Of a stretch of 15,167 bases of DNA, positions 1-6,613 are shown piece after piece. The translations under genes and the position numbers were made by a program. Within the stretch, counting starts at the first letter, position 1. The number at the start of each line of letters is the position of its first letter. The notes beneath the pieces were generated by a model. It was not told where the DNA came from, searched no databases, and saw only the letters and a list, made by a program, of their open reading frames with translations. The DNA comes from Flavobacteriales bacterium UBA6165. Lineage in GTDB: Bacteria; Bacteroidota; Bacteroidia; Flavobacteriales_D; Crocinitomicaceae. The stretch covers positions 1-15,167 of the forward strand of contig DIUF01000037.1 of the NCBI GenBank assembly GCA_002422285.1. The letters are read 5' to 3'.

Positions 1-62
1 GCCCCGCTTGTTGCCGAAAATAATAGACCGAAAACAAGAGATAAAATACTTGACTTTTTCAT
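1..62 (-). CDS. Exported protein, N-terminal fragment (signal peptide only)
   Basis: An ATG at 62-60 on the minus strand opens a frame that runs off the window start. The 20 complete codons read MKKSSILSLVFGLLFSATSG: two lysines, a hydrophobic core and a small-residue stretch, which is a typical Sec signal peptide. It starts 19 bases after the stop of the preceding minus-strand gene, so it is probably the third gene of the same transcription unit. The product cannot be named because only the signal peptide is inside the window. Its location suggests it belongs to the membrane/exported group behind the promoter near 1449-1497. Confidence 0.6.
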   Translation of the reverse strand, partial: MKKSSILSLVFGLLFSATSG

Positions 63-81
63 AATATTAAGTTTTTAAGAT

Positions 82-549
82 TTATGCTTTTAAAGTGAAA
101 ATCATTGGGTTTCCGCCGTCTTTGAAGGTCAAAACGATGCCTTTTTTGAAAATCTGGAAAGTGGCTAAAAAATCGTTTTCATCTTTAGGAGAAGCATTTG
201 GATGAGGAATTTTCCATACACGAGGTTTTTCCTTATCCGATTTCACAGCATCAATCAACTCAGCTTTGTTCATGTAGTCGCGAACGACTCCATTTTTATC
301 GATGAATGTGATTTTATCTTCCTCAAAGTGAATGCTGCTTTTCATAGCTTTTGGGTTATTCGGCGTTGGTTTGTCGATTACTTTAACAAATGAATTGCTG
401 GCATGATCAACAGGAATTTCGAACCAAAAAGCAACAATACTCATCATACCATGATTTGGGGCAAGCGCCTCAATTTTCACGTTTTCATATACGCTCATTG
501 TTGAACCCATAAACATGGTCAACACACTACTAATTATAATCATCTTCAT
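82..549 (-). CDS. Small exported protein of unknown function
   Basis: This frame encodes about 155 residues. I do not recognise the family. I chose the ATG at 549, which gives MKMIIISSVLTMFMGSTMS, a signal peptide or membrane-anchor-like start; a GTG at 555 two codons earlier is the alternative. The rest is hydrophilic with alternating charged and hydrophobic strands, contains DKNGVVRDYMNKAELIDAV and ends in a strand-rich stretch (KKGIVLTFKDGGNPMIFTL), consistent with a small exported mixed alpha/beta domain, but nothing diagnostic is visible. It lies 17 bases after the membrane-protein gene and 19 bases before the next exported protein, so an operon of at least three envelope genes is likely. 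Function is unknown; by context it may belong to the regulon defined by the shared operator upstream. Confidence 0.7.
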   Translation of the reverse strand: MKMIIISSVLTMFMGSTMSVYENVKIEALAPNHGMMSIVAFWFEIPVDHASNSFVKVIDKPTPNNPKAMKSSIHFEEDKITFIDKNGVVRDYMNKAELIDAVKSDKEKPRVWKIPHPNASPKDENDFLATFQIFKKGIVLTFKDGGNPMIFTLKA

Positions 550-566
550 ATTCACAATTATTTAGA

Positions 567-1433
567 TTAAACAATACACAATTTATATTCAGTCGCCTTT
601 TCAATAAATTTCAGCGCGGCATTTTCGCCCATGTTGAATTTATGTTCATTGATTTGAAATTCATATTCAATAGATGTTGATTTAGCACCTTGCTGCATGA
701 TAGTGAGCTCAACAATTCTGTTTCTGAAATTTGTGATAGAATTGATTGGCAACTCAACCGATTTAACTGCGTGATTGATCTTAACCGTATCTTGACTCAA
801 AATAACACAGTGCAAACCTCCATTTGAAAAAGCTGTTTTTGCCAATAAAATAGGATAAATCAGTATGCCAACACCGAGAACCATGCTGAAAATGGTCATT
901 GCCAAGTTTTGTTCGGTATTGAGCACTGAATAAAATGCAACAAGGGAAATAAAAACACAGACAAGAGCGGCAAATGACTGAATACCAACAATCATGTTTC
1001 TCATTCCAGAATGACTTGGCATGGTATAGCTAGGCATGCTCATGTAGGCAGCGATAGGAAATATAATCTCACCGGTTTTCGATGATTTAGCCGCCTTTGC
1101 TTCAGCCTTATCCTGCCAAACAACATTAGCTGGAAGTTTAGATTGAAAAGTCTCAATAAAAACCTGAAAACTTGGATCAGAAGCATTTCCTTCGAGCGCA
1201 AAACCCATTCCTCCAAAGCGCTTTTCTTTTCCGTTTACACCATAGAAAATCGTGTATTTGGCTTTATTTTCCATCATAGATACGTCTTTAACAACGCGCT
1301 GAACGGCTTGTAAGTCGCAGGAGCCAATAACTCTTTTGCGCCCTAAAGACATATCATAATTCTCAATCGTGTTACCTGTTAAATCCACATGGATTTTGAC
1401 CATGCCTTCGTTGATGTGAGTTAGTACTTCCAT
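567..1433 (-). CDS. Two-TM membrane protein of unknown function
   Basis: The protein has 288 residues. Residues 1-110 look like a soluble, strand-rich domain; residues 111-145 form a linker; two hydrophobic helices follow at about 147-170 and 176-199 with a very short turn between them; residues 203-288 form a second soluble domain with strand patterns such as VKSVELPINSITNF and a closing helix. A soluble-hairpin-soluble layout of this kind is seen in PH-like membrane proteins, but I cannot assign a named family. There is no signal peptide, so both soluble domains probably face the cytoplasm. The gene starts 45 bases downstream of a copy of the 17-bp operator that also precedes the sensor operon and the CDC-like gene, so it is the first gene of a co-regulated unit. 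A role in protecting or signalling at the membrane is possible but is only inference from context. Confidence 0.75.
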   Translation of the reverse strand: MEVLTHINEGMVKIHVDLTGNTIENYDMSLGRKRVIGSCDLQAVQRVVKDVSMMENKAKYTIFYGVNGKEKRFGGMGFALEGNASDPSFQVFIETFQSKLPANVVWQDKAEAKAAKSSKTGEIIFPIAAYMSMPSYTMPSHSGMRNMIVGIQSFAALVCVFISLVAFYSVLNTEQNLAMTIFSMVLGVGILIYPILLAKTAFSNGGLHCVILSQDTVKINHAVKSVELPINSITNFRNRIVELTIMQQGAKSTSIEYEFQINEHKFNMGENAALKFIEKATEYKLCIV

Positions 1434-1448
1434 AAGTCATATTTTTAT

Positions 1449-1497
1449 CAAAATTGACTTATTTTGAATGGTTTATCATCACCCTAAAGTGTGAAAA
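1449..1497 (-). promoter_or_regulatory. Operator copy 1 and predicted -7 element for the 1433 membrane-protein unit
   Basis: Read on the minus strand, TTCACACTTTAGGGTGA spans 1495-1479, preceded by further Ts. CAATTTTG (1456-1449), close to the Bacteroidota -7 consensus TAnnTTTG, ends exactly 30 bases after the operator. The start codon at 1433 is 45 bases from the operator. The first 20 bases of this copy, counting one flanking base on one side and two on the other, are identical to copy 2 near 6495-6514. No TTTG is present at the usual -33 place, which the 3' edge of the operator would approach, so an activator-dependent promoter is inferred. Confidence 0.7.
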
Positions 1498-1503
1498 ACC
1501 AGT

Positions 1504-2106
1504 TTATCCCAACAACATGGTGAGCAATTCAGCCCTGGATTTAATTTCGAACTTAGAAAAGATGTTTTTGAGATGCGACTTCACGGTGTTCATGCTAACA
1601 AATAGCGCATCAGCAATTTCTTTGTTGGACTTACCTTTACAGACCTCTACTAAAACGTCATATTCACGGGTTGATAGACCGTCTGCAATTTTTTTATTCA
1701 CGTCTTCCAAGGTTGGGATTTCATGTTTTACATTTCGCAGAGAAATATCGTAACCCAGTTGTATTTGTATCAAAATATCATTGGAACGAAAAGGCTTAAC
1801 AAGGTAGCCATTGGGATGTGTTGATCTAGCGGCGGTTAATGTAGAACTGTCAGAAAAAGATGTAACATAGCTGAAAGGGATAAAATAATCTTCGTGGAGT
1901 AATTTCCCCAAAACCAAGCCGTCATCGTTGTCACCAAGTTTAATGTCCAACAAAACATAGTCTACGCTTTGTGTCTCTAAAAGATCTTTGGCTTGAGAGA
2001 AAGAATAAGCGATACCGGCAACATTGATACCGTGTTCCAAGCAAATTTCTCGAATATCATTAGCGATAAGTGGTTCGTCTTCTACAATAAGAACAGATAG
2101 ATTCAT
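1504..2106 (-). CDS. LuxR/NarL-family response regulator
   Basis: The 200-residue protein has a receiver domain (about 1-120) and a C-terminal LuxR-type helix-turn-helix (about 142-200). Receiver landmarks are visible: acidic residues E9 and D10, phospho-acceptor D54 in VLLDIKL, T82 and K104 in GYLVKPF. The HTH carries the family pattern LSTREYDVL, then GKSNKEIADALFVS and NTVKSHLKNIFSKF. Its start overlaps the stop of the upstream kinase gene by four bases (ATGA), so the two are translationally coupled cognate partners. Proteins of this class bind DNA as dimers, which fits the dyad in the 17-bp operator found at three promoters in this locus. That it binds those sites is inference. No terminator is evident between its stop and operator copy 1, so some read-through into the 1433 gene is possible. 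Confidence 0.95.
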   Translation of the reverse strand: MNLSVLIVEDEPLIANDIREICLEHGINVAGIAYSFSQAKDLLETQSVDYVLLDIKLGDNDDGLVLGKLLHEDYFIPFSYVTSFSDSSTLTAARSTHPNGYLVKPFRSNDILIQIQLGYDISLRNVKHEIPTLEDVNKKIADGLSTREYDVLVEVCKGKSNKEIADALFVSMNTVKSHLKNIFSKFEIKSRAELLTMLLG

Positions 2107-3827
2107 GCGTTCATGGGTATTGATAGTTTTACACTTGTCCCGTTTTGACTACTGATTTCAATCAAACTATTCAGTTTTTGGCTGAATATGCGAATCAGTT
2201 TCATGCCGATAGATTCACTTTTTTCAATATCGATATCTCCCATAATCCCAACGCCATTATCGGCAATTTCCAATTCTATTTGATTTTGTATGTTGGTGCT
2301 CAACTTCACGCGTATTTCAGCATTCGGCGTTTCGTGGAAGGCGTGTTTCATTGCGTTGGAAATCAACTCATTCACAATCAAACCAATCGGAATCAATTGG
2401 TCCACATCCACATCAACCGCATTCATCTCCGTCTTCAATTCAACATGTGTATCTGAAATCTGATAATTATTAAAAAGTTGATTGCACAATTTCTGCAAAT
2501 AATCATCCAAGGAGATGGTCTTCAAATCGGTGTGTTGATATAGATTTTTATGGATAATCGACATGGCCATAACGCGGTCGGCTCCCTCCTCCAAAATCGC
2601 TTTCGACTTAGGATCTGTAACCTTGCGCACATGCATGTTGAGCAAACTTGAAACCACTTGTAAGTTGTTCTTCACCCGGTGATGAATTTCTCTCAAGAGT
2701 GCATCTTTTTCTATCAACGATTTTTGCAACTGTATGCGATTGCGCTTCAAATTATTGTAAGTCCTTATAAGCAATACCAACAAAATAAGTAGAATTACAG
2801 CGGCAACAACTAAGCCCAAAATCGTTCTGTTCTTTTGATAAATCAACTCCTCCTGAAGAGCAATAGTTTCCAGATTCAGGGCCGTATTGAAACGTACATC
2901 GTTCAAGGCATATTGCGCTTGTTTTTCCTCGTTGAATACGGTGTCTTTGTATGCAAGGGTGAGCTCATAAGACTCCATGGCGTCAGTCCAGTTTCCCAGA
3001 GCGTGATAGGCCTTTGCTAAGCCCCAATAACTCTTGTAAATTTGCTTTTTATTAGCAGTATTCTTTGATAAAGACAAGGCCTTATGAGCATCTTGAAGTG
3101 CATCTCCTGCTTTGTTTAAAGCCAAGAAAACCAAAGAACGCTTGTTGAGAATTATGGCGTGGGTGAAGGAATCATTGGTCGTGTCGACGCGTTGCAAAGC
3201 GAGATTAAAATTCTCCAGTGCCGATAAAGGATTGCCAAGTTCGGCATGACATGACCCTAGACCCAAATTTGAATAACCAGCGTAAACAACCGCATTCAAA
3301 TCCAGATAAGCAATTTCCAATTCAGCAAATAGCTTCAGGGCCTCAGCGAACTTAAAATTATCATGCAACACATTCGCTTTAGCATATTTACAATTCAAGA
3401 CCCAATCCTGACTATCAATTTCCAAAAACAATTGCAAGGCTTCGGCATAACTTTTTTCTGCACGCTCGTAGTCATGCTCTTCATAATGACAATTTCCAAT
3501 GTTGTATCTGGATTTTCCTTGTAAGAGTACATCATCATATTTTTTTGCAAACTCAAAAGCCATCGTATAGTGCTCAATTGCCTTGTCATTGAGGCCAATA
3601 GCATAATAGTAGGTGCCTTGTACATTGTTCACCGCAGCATGATGTTTTGGCAATTTTGTCTCGGAGGCGAAATCCTCCATATCCTTTACAATCAACAAAG
3701 CCGTATCTGAATTAATCCATACGTGCTCATAAAAGGTTTTATACCATTTGTCAAAATCCTCCTCATTCTGAGCAGAAACGGTTGAATAGAACACAAAGCA
3801 AAATAAAAAATAATTTATTTTTTTCAC
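2103..3827 (-). CDS. TPR sensor histidine kinase (HisKA_2 type)
   Basis: The 574-residue protein starts with a signal peptide (residues 1-19, ending VSAQ), followed by a helical region of tetratricopeptide repeats (about 60-300; for example GTYYYAIGLNDKAIEHYTMA and SYWGLAKAYHALGNWTDAME), one transmembrane helix (about 335-354), a short coiled region, and the kinase core. The phosphotransfer motif EIHHRVKNNLQ has its histidines at 382-383, typical of HisKA_2. The ATPase domain shows the N box NELISNAMKHAF (486-497), DNGVGI (523-528) and a G2-like SIGMKLI (539-545). Thus the TPRs should be periplasmic and the kinase cytoplasmic. The start is a GTG at 3827; the only nearby ATG is out of frame and an in-frame stop lies upstream at 3851-3849. 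It follows the beta-propeller gene by 30 bases and overlaps the regulator by four. The signal it senses is unknown; the TPR region may read a protein partner such as the two exported proteins encoded upstream. Confidence 0.95.
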   Translation of the reverse strand: MKKINYFLFCFVFYSTVSAQNEEDFDKWYKTFYEHVWINSDTALLIVKDMEDFASETKLPKHHAAVNNVQGTYYYAIGLNDKAIEHYTMAFEFAKKYDDVLLQGKSRYNIGNCHYEEHDYERAEKSYAEALQLFLEIDSQDWVLNCKYAKANVLHDNFKFAEALKLFAELEIAYLDLNAVVYAGYSNLGLGSCHAELGNPLSALENFNLALQRVDTTNDSFTHAIILNKRSLVFLALNKAGDALQDAHKALSLSKNTANKKQIYKSYWGLAKAYHALGNWTDAMESYELTLAYKDTVFNEEKQAQYALNDVRFNTALNLETIALQEELIYQKNRTILGLVVAAVILLILLVLLIRTYNNLKRNRIQLQKSLIEKDALLREIHHRVKNNLQVVSSLLNMHVRKVTDPKSKAILEEGADRVMAMSIIHKNLYQHTDLKTISLDDYLQKLCNQLFNNYQISDTHVELKTEMNAVDVDVDQLIPIGLIVNELISNAMKHAFHETPNAEIRVKLSTNIQNQIELEIADNGVGIMGDIDIEKSESIGMKLIRIFSQKLNSLIEISSQNGTSVKLSIPMNA

Positions 3828-3857
3828 ATCGGTGATTTTGTTCCAATATTAACAAAA

Positions 3858-4940
3858 CTAATTGAAATCAGCAAGAGGAACTAGAATTAGACTAGGGGCT
3901 CTTTTGTTGTATTCCGTTTGGTTGAACTCATCCTTCTCTACGATTGATATGATACAATTGGCGCTTTCCCAAAAAGAAGCTTGCACCATAGGAAATCTCG
4001 AAGTCCATTCCAACATCCCAGAATTATTCAGCGTCTGTATGCGTATTTTTGTCATTTCTTCGACATGCTTAGGGGCAAGCAATGCAGATTTAGAATGGGT
4101 TAAAATTTGCTCAATCAAATTTCTGTTTACGCCCTGATTAGAAAAATTATCAAGACGATAAACAAAAGTTTGACTTTCTCCAACAGCATAAAGTCTTTCG
4201 TTTGTGCTCAATATACGCGTAACATTTTCTCTTAAGTTTATCGTCCTCATTAGTTTGTTACTGGCACAATCAAAAACTTCTAATGTGCCTCTACGCAAAC
4301 CACCGCCAGTTCCTATAAATAAATGCTTATTATTTGATGAAAAACTACATGCTAAAGGAATCCAAGGATGTTGATAGGCCTTCAAACGACGCATATTGGA
4401 ATCTATATTTAAATTGTGGCGGCCAACACATGTGCGGAAGGATTCATCAGCGTATATACAAACCAACTCATCTTGATTTGAAGGATTGATCGAAAAACTT
4501 GTAACGCGGTTTATGGAGTCGATAACAAAACTTTTAATCGAATCATTTAACAAGTCATACACATGTATAACCGAAGCTATCTGCGTCCCCGAGCCTTGGT
4601 ATTGCGTTCCAAGAAGATATAATTTGCTTTGATCAGGACTAATTCGAGCCAAACCCAGGAGACCTCTCAATTCCTTGCCATTATGATCGATCTTCCTCAA
4701 TTGATTCAACTCAACCTCACGAATCAATGCCCCCGATTGAGCGTTCCAAAAAATCAATTTTCTTCCGAGTTGCCTTTTGCCATCAACATCCATAAAGTCC
4801 ACTCCATAAGCCACTACCAATGAATCGCCCGGAAGAAAAGCTGCGGCTTGAACCTGTCGCTCAAAACCAAAAAGCTCGATGCTTTGAGCCCGCAGACCCA
4901 AAACACCGAACATCGCCATGAAAAAAACTAAACCTTTCAT
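3858..4940 (-). CDS. Exported beta-propeller-like (WD40-like) protein
   Basis: The 360-residue protein begins with a signal peptide (MKGLVFFMAMFGVLGLRAQ). The remainder is a series of four-strand-like blocks with repeated patterns such as KLIFWNAQSGALIREVEL, SVIHVYDLLNDSIKSFVI, GLARISPDQSKLYLLGT, ACSFSSNNKHLFIGTGG and LEVFDCASNKLMRTINL, characteristic of WD40/YVTN-type propellers: a hydrophobic strand, a 'WN..SG' or 'YD' turn, then the next blade. The repeats are degenerate and no catalytic motif is visible. Its ATG shares one base with the stop of the preceding gene (TAATG), showing tight coupling, and it precedes the kinase by 30 bases. A periplasmic or surface binding role feeding the sensor kinase is plausible but inferred from gene order alone. 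Confidence 0.8.
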   Translation of the reverse strand: MKGLVFFMAMFGVLGLRAQSIELFGFERQVQAAAFLPGDSLVVAYGVDFMDVDGKRQLGRKLIFWNAQSGALIREVELNQLRKIDHNGKELRGLLGLARISPDQSKLYLLGTQYQGSGTQIASVIHVYDLLNDSIKSFVIDSINRVTSFSINPSNQDELVCIYADESFRTCVGRHNLNIDSNMRRLKAYQHPWIPLACSFSSNNKHLFIGTGGGLRRGTLEVFDCASNKLMRTINLRENVTRILSTNERLYAVGESQTFVYRLDNFSNQGVNRNLIEQILTHSKSALLAPKHVEEMTKIRIQTLNNSGMLEWTSRFPMVQASFWESANCIISIVEKDEFNQTEYNKRAPSLILVPLADFN

Positions 4941-6442
4941 TATTTGAACATTAGTCCAATTATTTTTACTGTTGCTTGGCTTTCTCCAGCTTTAATAACG
5001 GCATTTTTTCCTGATATGCTCACAATTTCTACTTCAACAATAGACCCATCAGTGAGCTTTACATAGGCTATGTCGCCAGCTTGAGGGTCAAAAGGAACAA
5101 CCTTTCTGACTTTTCCTTTAGAATCGTCGATTGAATATTGCACATCGTACCAATAATTTCCATAACTAAGATAAGTTGCTGGATACCAATAGCCATCAGA
5201 ATCGTAATATGCCAATACCATTTGGTTCTTTTTAAGTTTAGACACACCTTCCCGCTCACCCCGTTGTACCGCACTTAATTGACCGTTTCCACAAGCAGCC
5301 GCCTCAATCTGACGCGCTTGCTCTGGCACTTGAATTACATACATAGTTATGCTGCCCAACTTCCATTTTCCCTCTTCGGTTCCAATTTCTAATCGTGTAT
5401 AAGCCGTCTTGTTTTTATTCCAATAATCCAAATAACCACTGCCACGTTCTTTCAATTCAGGAAACTCACAGTATTGGTTTTTGTAGATAAAATCATTGCT
5501 TGCCGTGCTTGCTAAAATTTTATTCACCATGTCAGCGCCATCTCTAGTTAGCACCTTGAAATCAGGTTTTTCAAAATAGAAAGAAGGGAGCATGTGGTAT
5601 AACACATTTTCAATCAAATTTTTATCACCAGACATGAAAACACCGTGAACATAAGTCATCACGTCATACGCATCCTTCATTTCAGGCATATTAAGCGGCT
5701 TGAACGTGGCCCATTTTTCATCTGCTAATCGGGTTTGCAAAATCATTTCGAACGATTTCAAGTTTTCTCTTTCAGCCGCCGTGTAGCGCTTGGTAGAAAT
5801 AACTGTTCTGTTGTTTGCAGACTCAGAAGCCACAAGTCTATTCCATGGACCAGTGTCGCCATCTCGATAAACGCGGATTTCATAGGATTGACGTACTTTT
5901 TCGGCATCACCAATATCATTAATGAAGCTCTCAATAACTGTTTCCATCTCGAAAGAGACCGATCGGAAGCTGTGCCATTTAAATTTGGTGTTATTTCCAA
6001 AAACAAACGCTTGAGGTTCACCAATCATTCTATTGCGTGCAGCCAGACGAAAAATTTCTTGAAGATTATTTTGTATTAAAGCCTGCAGTTCTTCTTTGTT
6101 AGGGTCGGGCATTCCGAGCAATTCCTCATTAGATGGGTTAAAGCTTCTAAACGTGTATTTTCCTCCAACAATATTATAGCCAACGCCGCCATGCTGCACC
6201 ACCCGAACGCCTGGATAATTAGGATTATTAGCGGGGCTGGTTACAGAAACACTTCTTCGATAAACTGTGATTTGCTTGTTTCCCTCCCATTCTTTCACCG
6301 TGCTACCCGCGCTGTTAAAAGTAACAGATGAATAATTTGGGAAATCCTTTCTCAAATCAGCGCGAATTGTAGCCTCACTGGGTTGCGCCAAAGCTGATGA
6401 AATTGACAGCATTAAAAAAAACGTAAAAAGACCTTGTTTCAT
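4940..6442 (-). CDS. Exported protein with C-terminal Tudor-like modules
   Basis: I start this 500-residue protein at the ATG at 6442, giving a clear signal peptide (MKQGLFTFFLMLSISSALAQ). Longer frames begin at ATG 6475 or GTG 6499, but those lie in or upstream of the predicted -7 element and inside the operator, so they would not be transcribed from that promoter. The central part (about 20-380) has no motif I recognise; strand-rich blocks alternate with helices. Residues 405-450 (MVLAYYDSDGYWYPATYLS, then YDVQYSIDDSKGKV) resemble a Tudor/agenet-like barrel with its aromatic residues, and 455-497 (GDIAYVKLTDGSIVEVEIVS) looks like a second small barrel. Such domains in bacterial exported proteins are poorly characterised. 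It is the first gene of the sensor operon and overlaps the next gene by one base. Confidence 0.8.
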   Translation of the reverse strand: MKQGLFTFFLMLSISSALAQPSEATIRADLRKDFPNYSSVTFNSAGSTVKEWEGNKQITVYRRSVSVTSPANNPNYPGVRVVQHGGVGYNIVGGKYTFRSFNPSNEELLGMPDPNKEELQALIQNNLQEIFRLAARNRMIGEPQAFVFGNNTKFKWHSFRSVSFEMETVIESFINDIGDAEKVRQSYEIRVYRDGDTGPWNRLVASESANNRTVISTKRYTAAERENLKSFEMILQTRLADEKWATFKPLNMPEMKDAYDVMTYVHGVFMSGDKNLIENVLYHMLPSFYFEKPDFKVLTRDGADMVNKILASTASNDFIYKNQYCEFPELKERGSGYLDYWNKNKTAYTRLEIGTEEGKWKLGSITMYVIQVPEQARQIEAAACGNGQLSAVQRGEREGVSKLKKNQMVLAYYDSDGYWYPATYLSYGNYWYDVQYSIDDSKGKVRKVVPFDPQAGDIAYVKLTDGSIVEVEIVSISGKNAVIKAGESQATVKIIGLMFK

Positions 6443-6465
6443 GATTTCAGGATTTAAATTCTCGG

Positions 6466-6514
6466 CAATATTCATGCGTTTTTGACTAAGACGAATCACC
6501 CTAAAGTGTGAAAA
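6466..6514 (-). promoter_or_regulatory. Operator copy 2 and predicted -7 element for the sensor operon
   Basis: On the minus strand TTCACACTTTAGGGTGA spans 6512-6496, with TT in front. GAATATTG (6473-6466), a partial match to TAnnTTTG, ends exactly 30 bases downstream, the same spacing as in copies 1 and 3. The start at 6442 is 53 bases from the operator, with a predicted transcription start near 6460. This places the sensor kinase and regulator genes themselves under the same site, suggesting autoregulation. The -7 match is the weakest of the three. Confidence 0.65.
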
Positions 6515-6567
6515 TCAACGAGAATCGAAAAGAAACTTAGTGCAATGAGATTCACACTTTAGGGTGA
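6496..6567. repeat. Perfect 17-bp inverted repeat in the divergent intergenic region
   Basis: TCACCCTAAAGTGTGAA at 6496-6512 and its exact reverse complement at 6551-6567 face each other across 38 bases. Each arm is operator copy 2 or 3, one for each divergent promoter; arm centres are 55 bp apart. The arms could also form a hairpin, but neither divergent transcript would include both arms if the predicted -7 elements are right, so a DNA-level role is more likely than an RNA one. Confidence 0.9.
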
Positions 6568-6597
6568 AGATATGACTGGCTCACTGATTGAAATTTG
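6551..6597 (+). promoter_or_regulatory. Operator copy 3 and predicted -7 element for the CDC-like gene
   Basis: TTCACACTTTAGGGTGA at 6551-6567 is followed by GAAATTTG at 6590-6597, matching five of six fixed positions of TAnnTTTG and ending exactly 30 bases after the operator. The predicted transcription start is near 6601-6603, giving a leader of about 11-17 bases before the ATG codons at 6614 and 6620. If the last base of the -7 box sits near -4, the centre of the operator dyad falls close to -41.5, the standard place for a class II activator. This numbering is inference. Confidence 0.7.
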
Positions 6598-6613
6598 CAT
6601 AAATCAAAAATGA

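Noticed and set aside
567..1433. Direct assignment of the two-TM protein as an immunity protein for the CDC-like toxin
   Set aside because: Only shared regulation supports it; no family match or structural feature shows protection.
3824..3835. TCACATCGGTGA, a small palindrome at the kinase start, as a fourth operator
   Set aside because: The TCAC and GTGA arms are separated by four bases instead of eight, the CT/AG inner positions are missing, and it overlaps the GTG start codon inside an operon.
3853..3860. TAGTTTTG on the minus strand as an internal promoter for the kinase
   Set aside because: It matches TAnnTTTG but overlaps the stop codon of the upstream gene and has no TTG about 19 bases upstream; one eight-base match is expected by chance in AT-rich DNA.
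1479..6567. The 17-bp copies as transposon terminal repeats or a MITE
   Set aside because: There is no transposase between them, copies 1 and 2 are in direct orientation 5 kb apart, the inverted pair encloses only 38 bases, and the fixed 30-base spacing to a -7-like box at all three sites fits promoters better.
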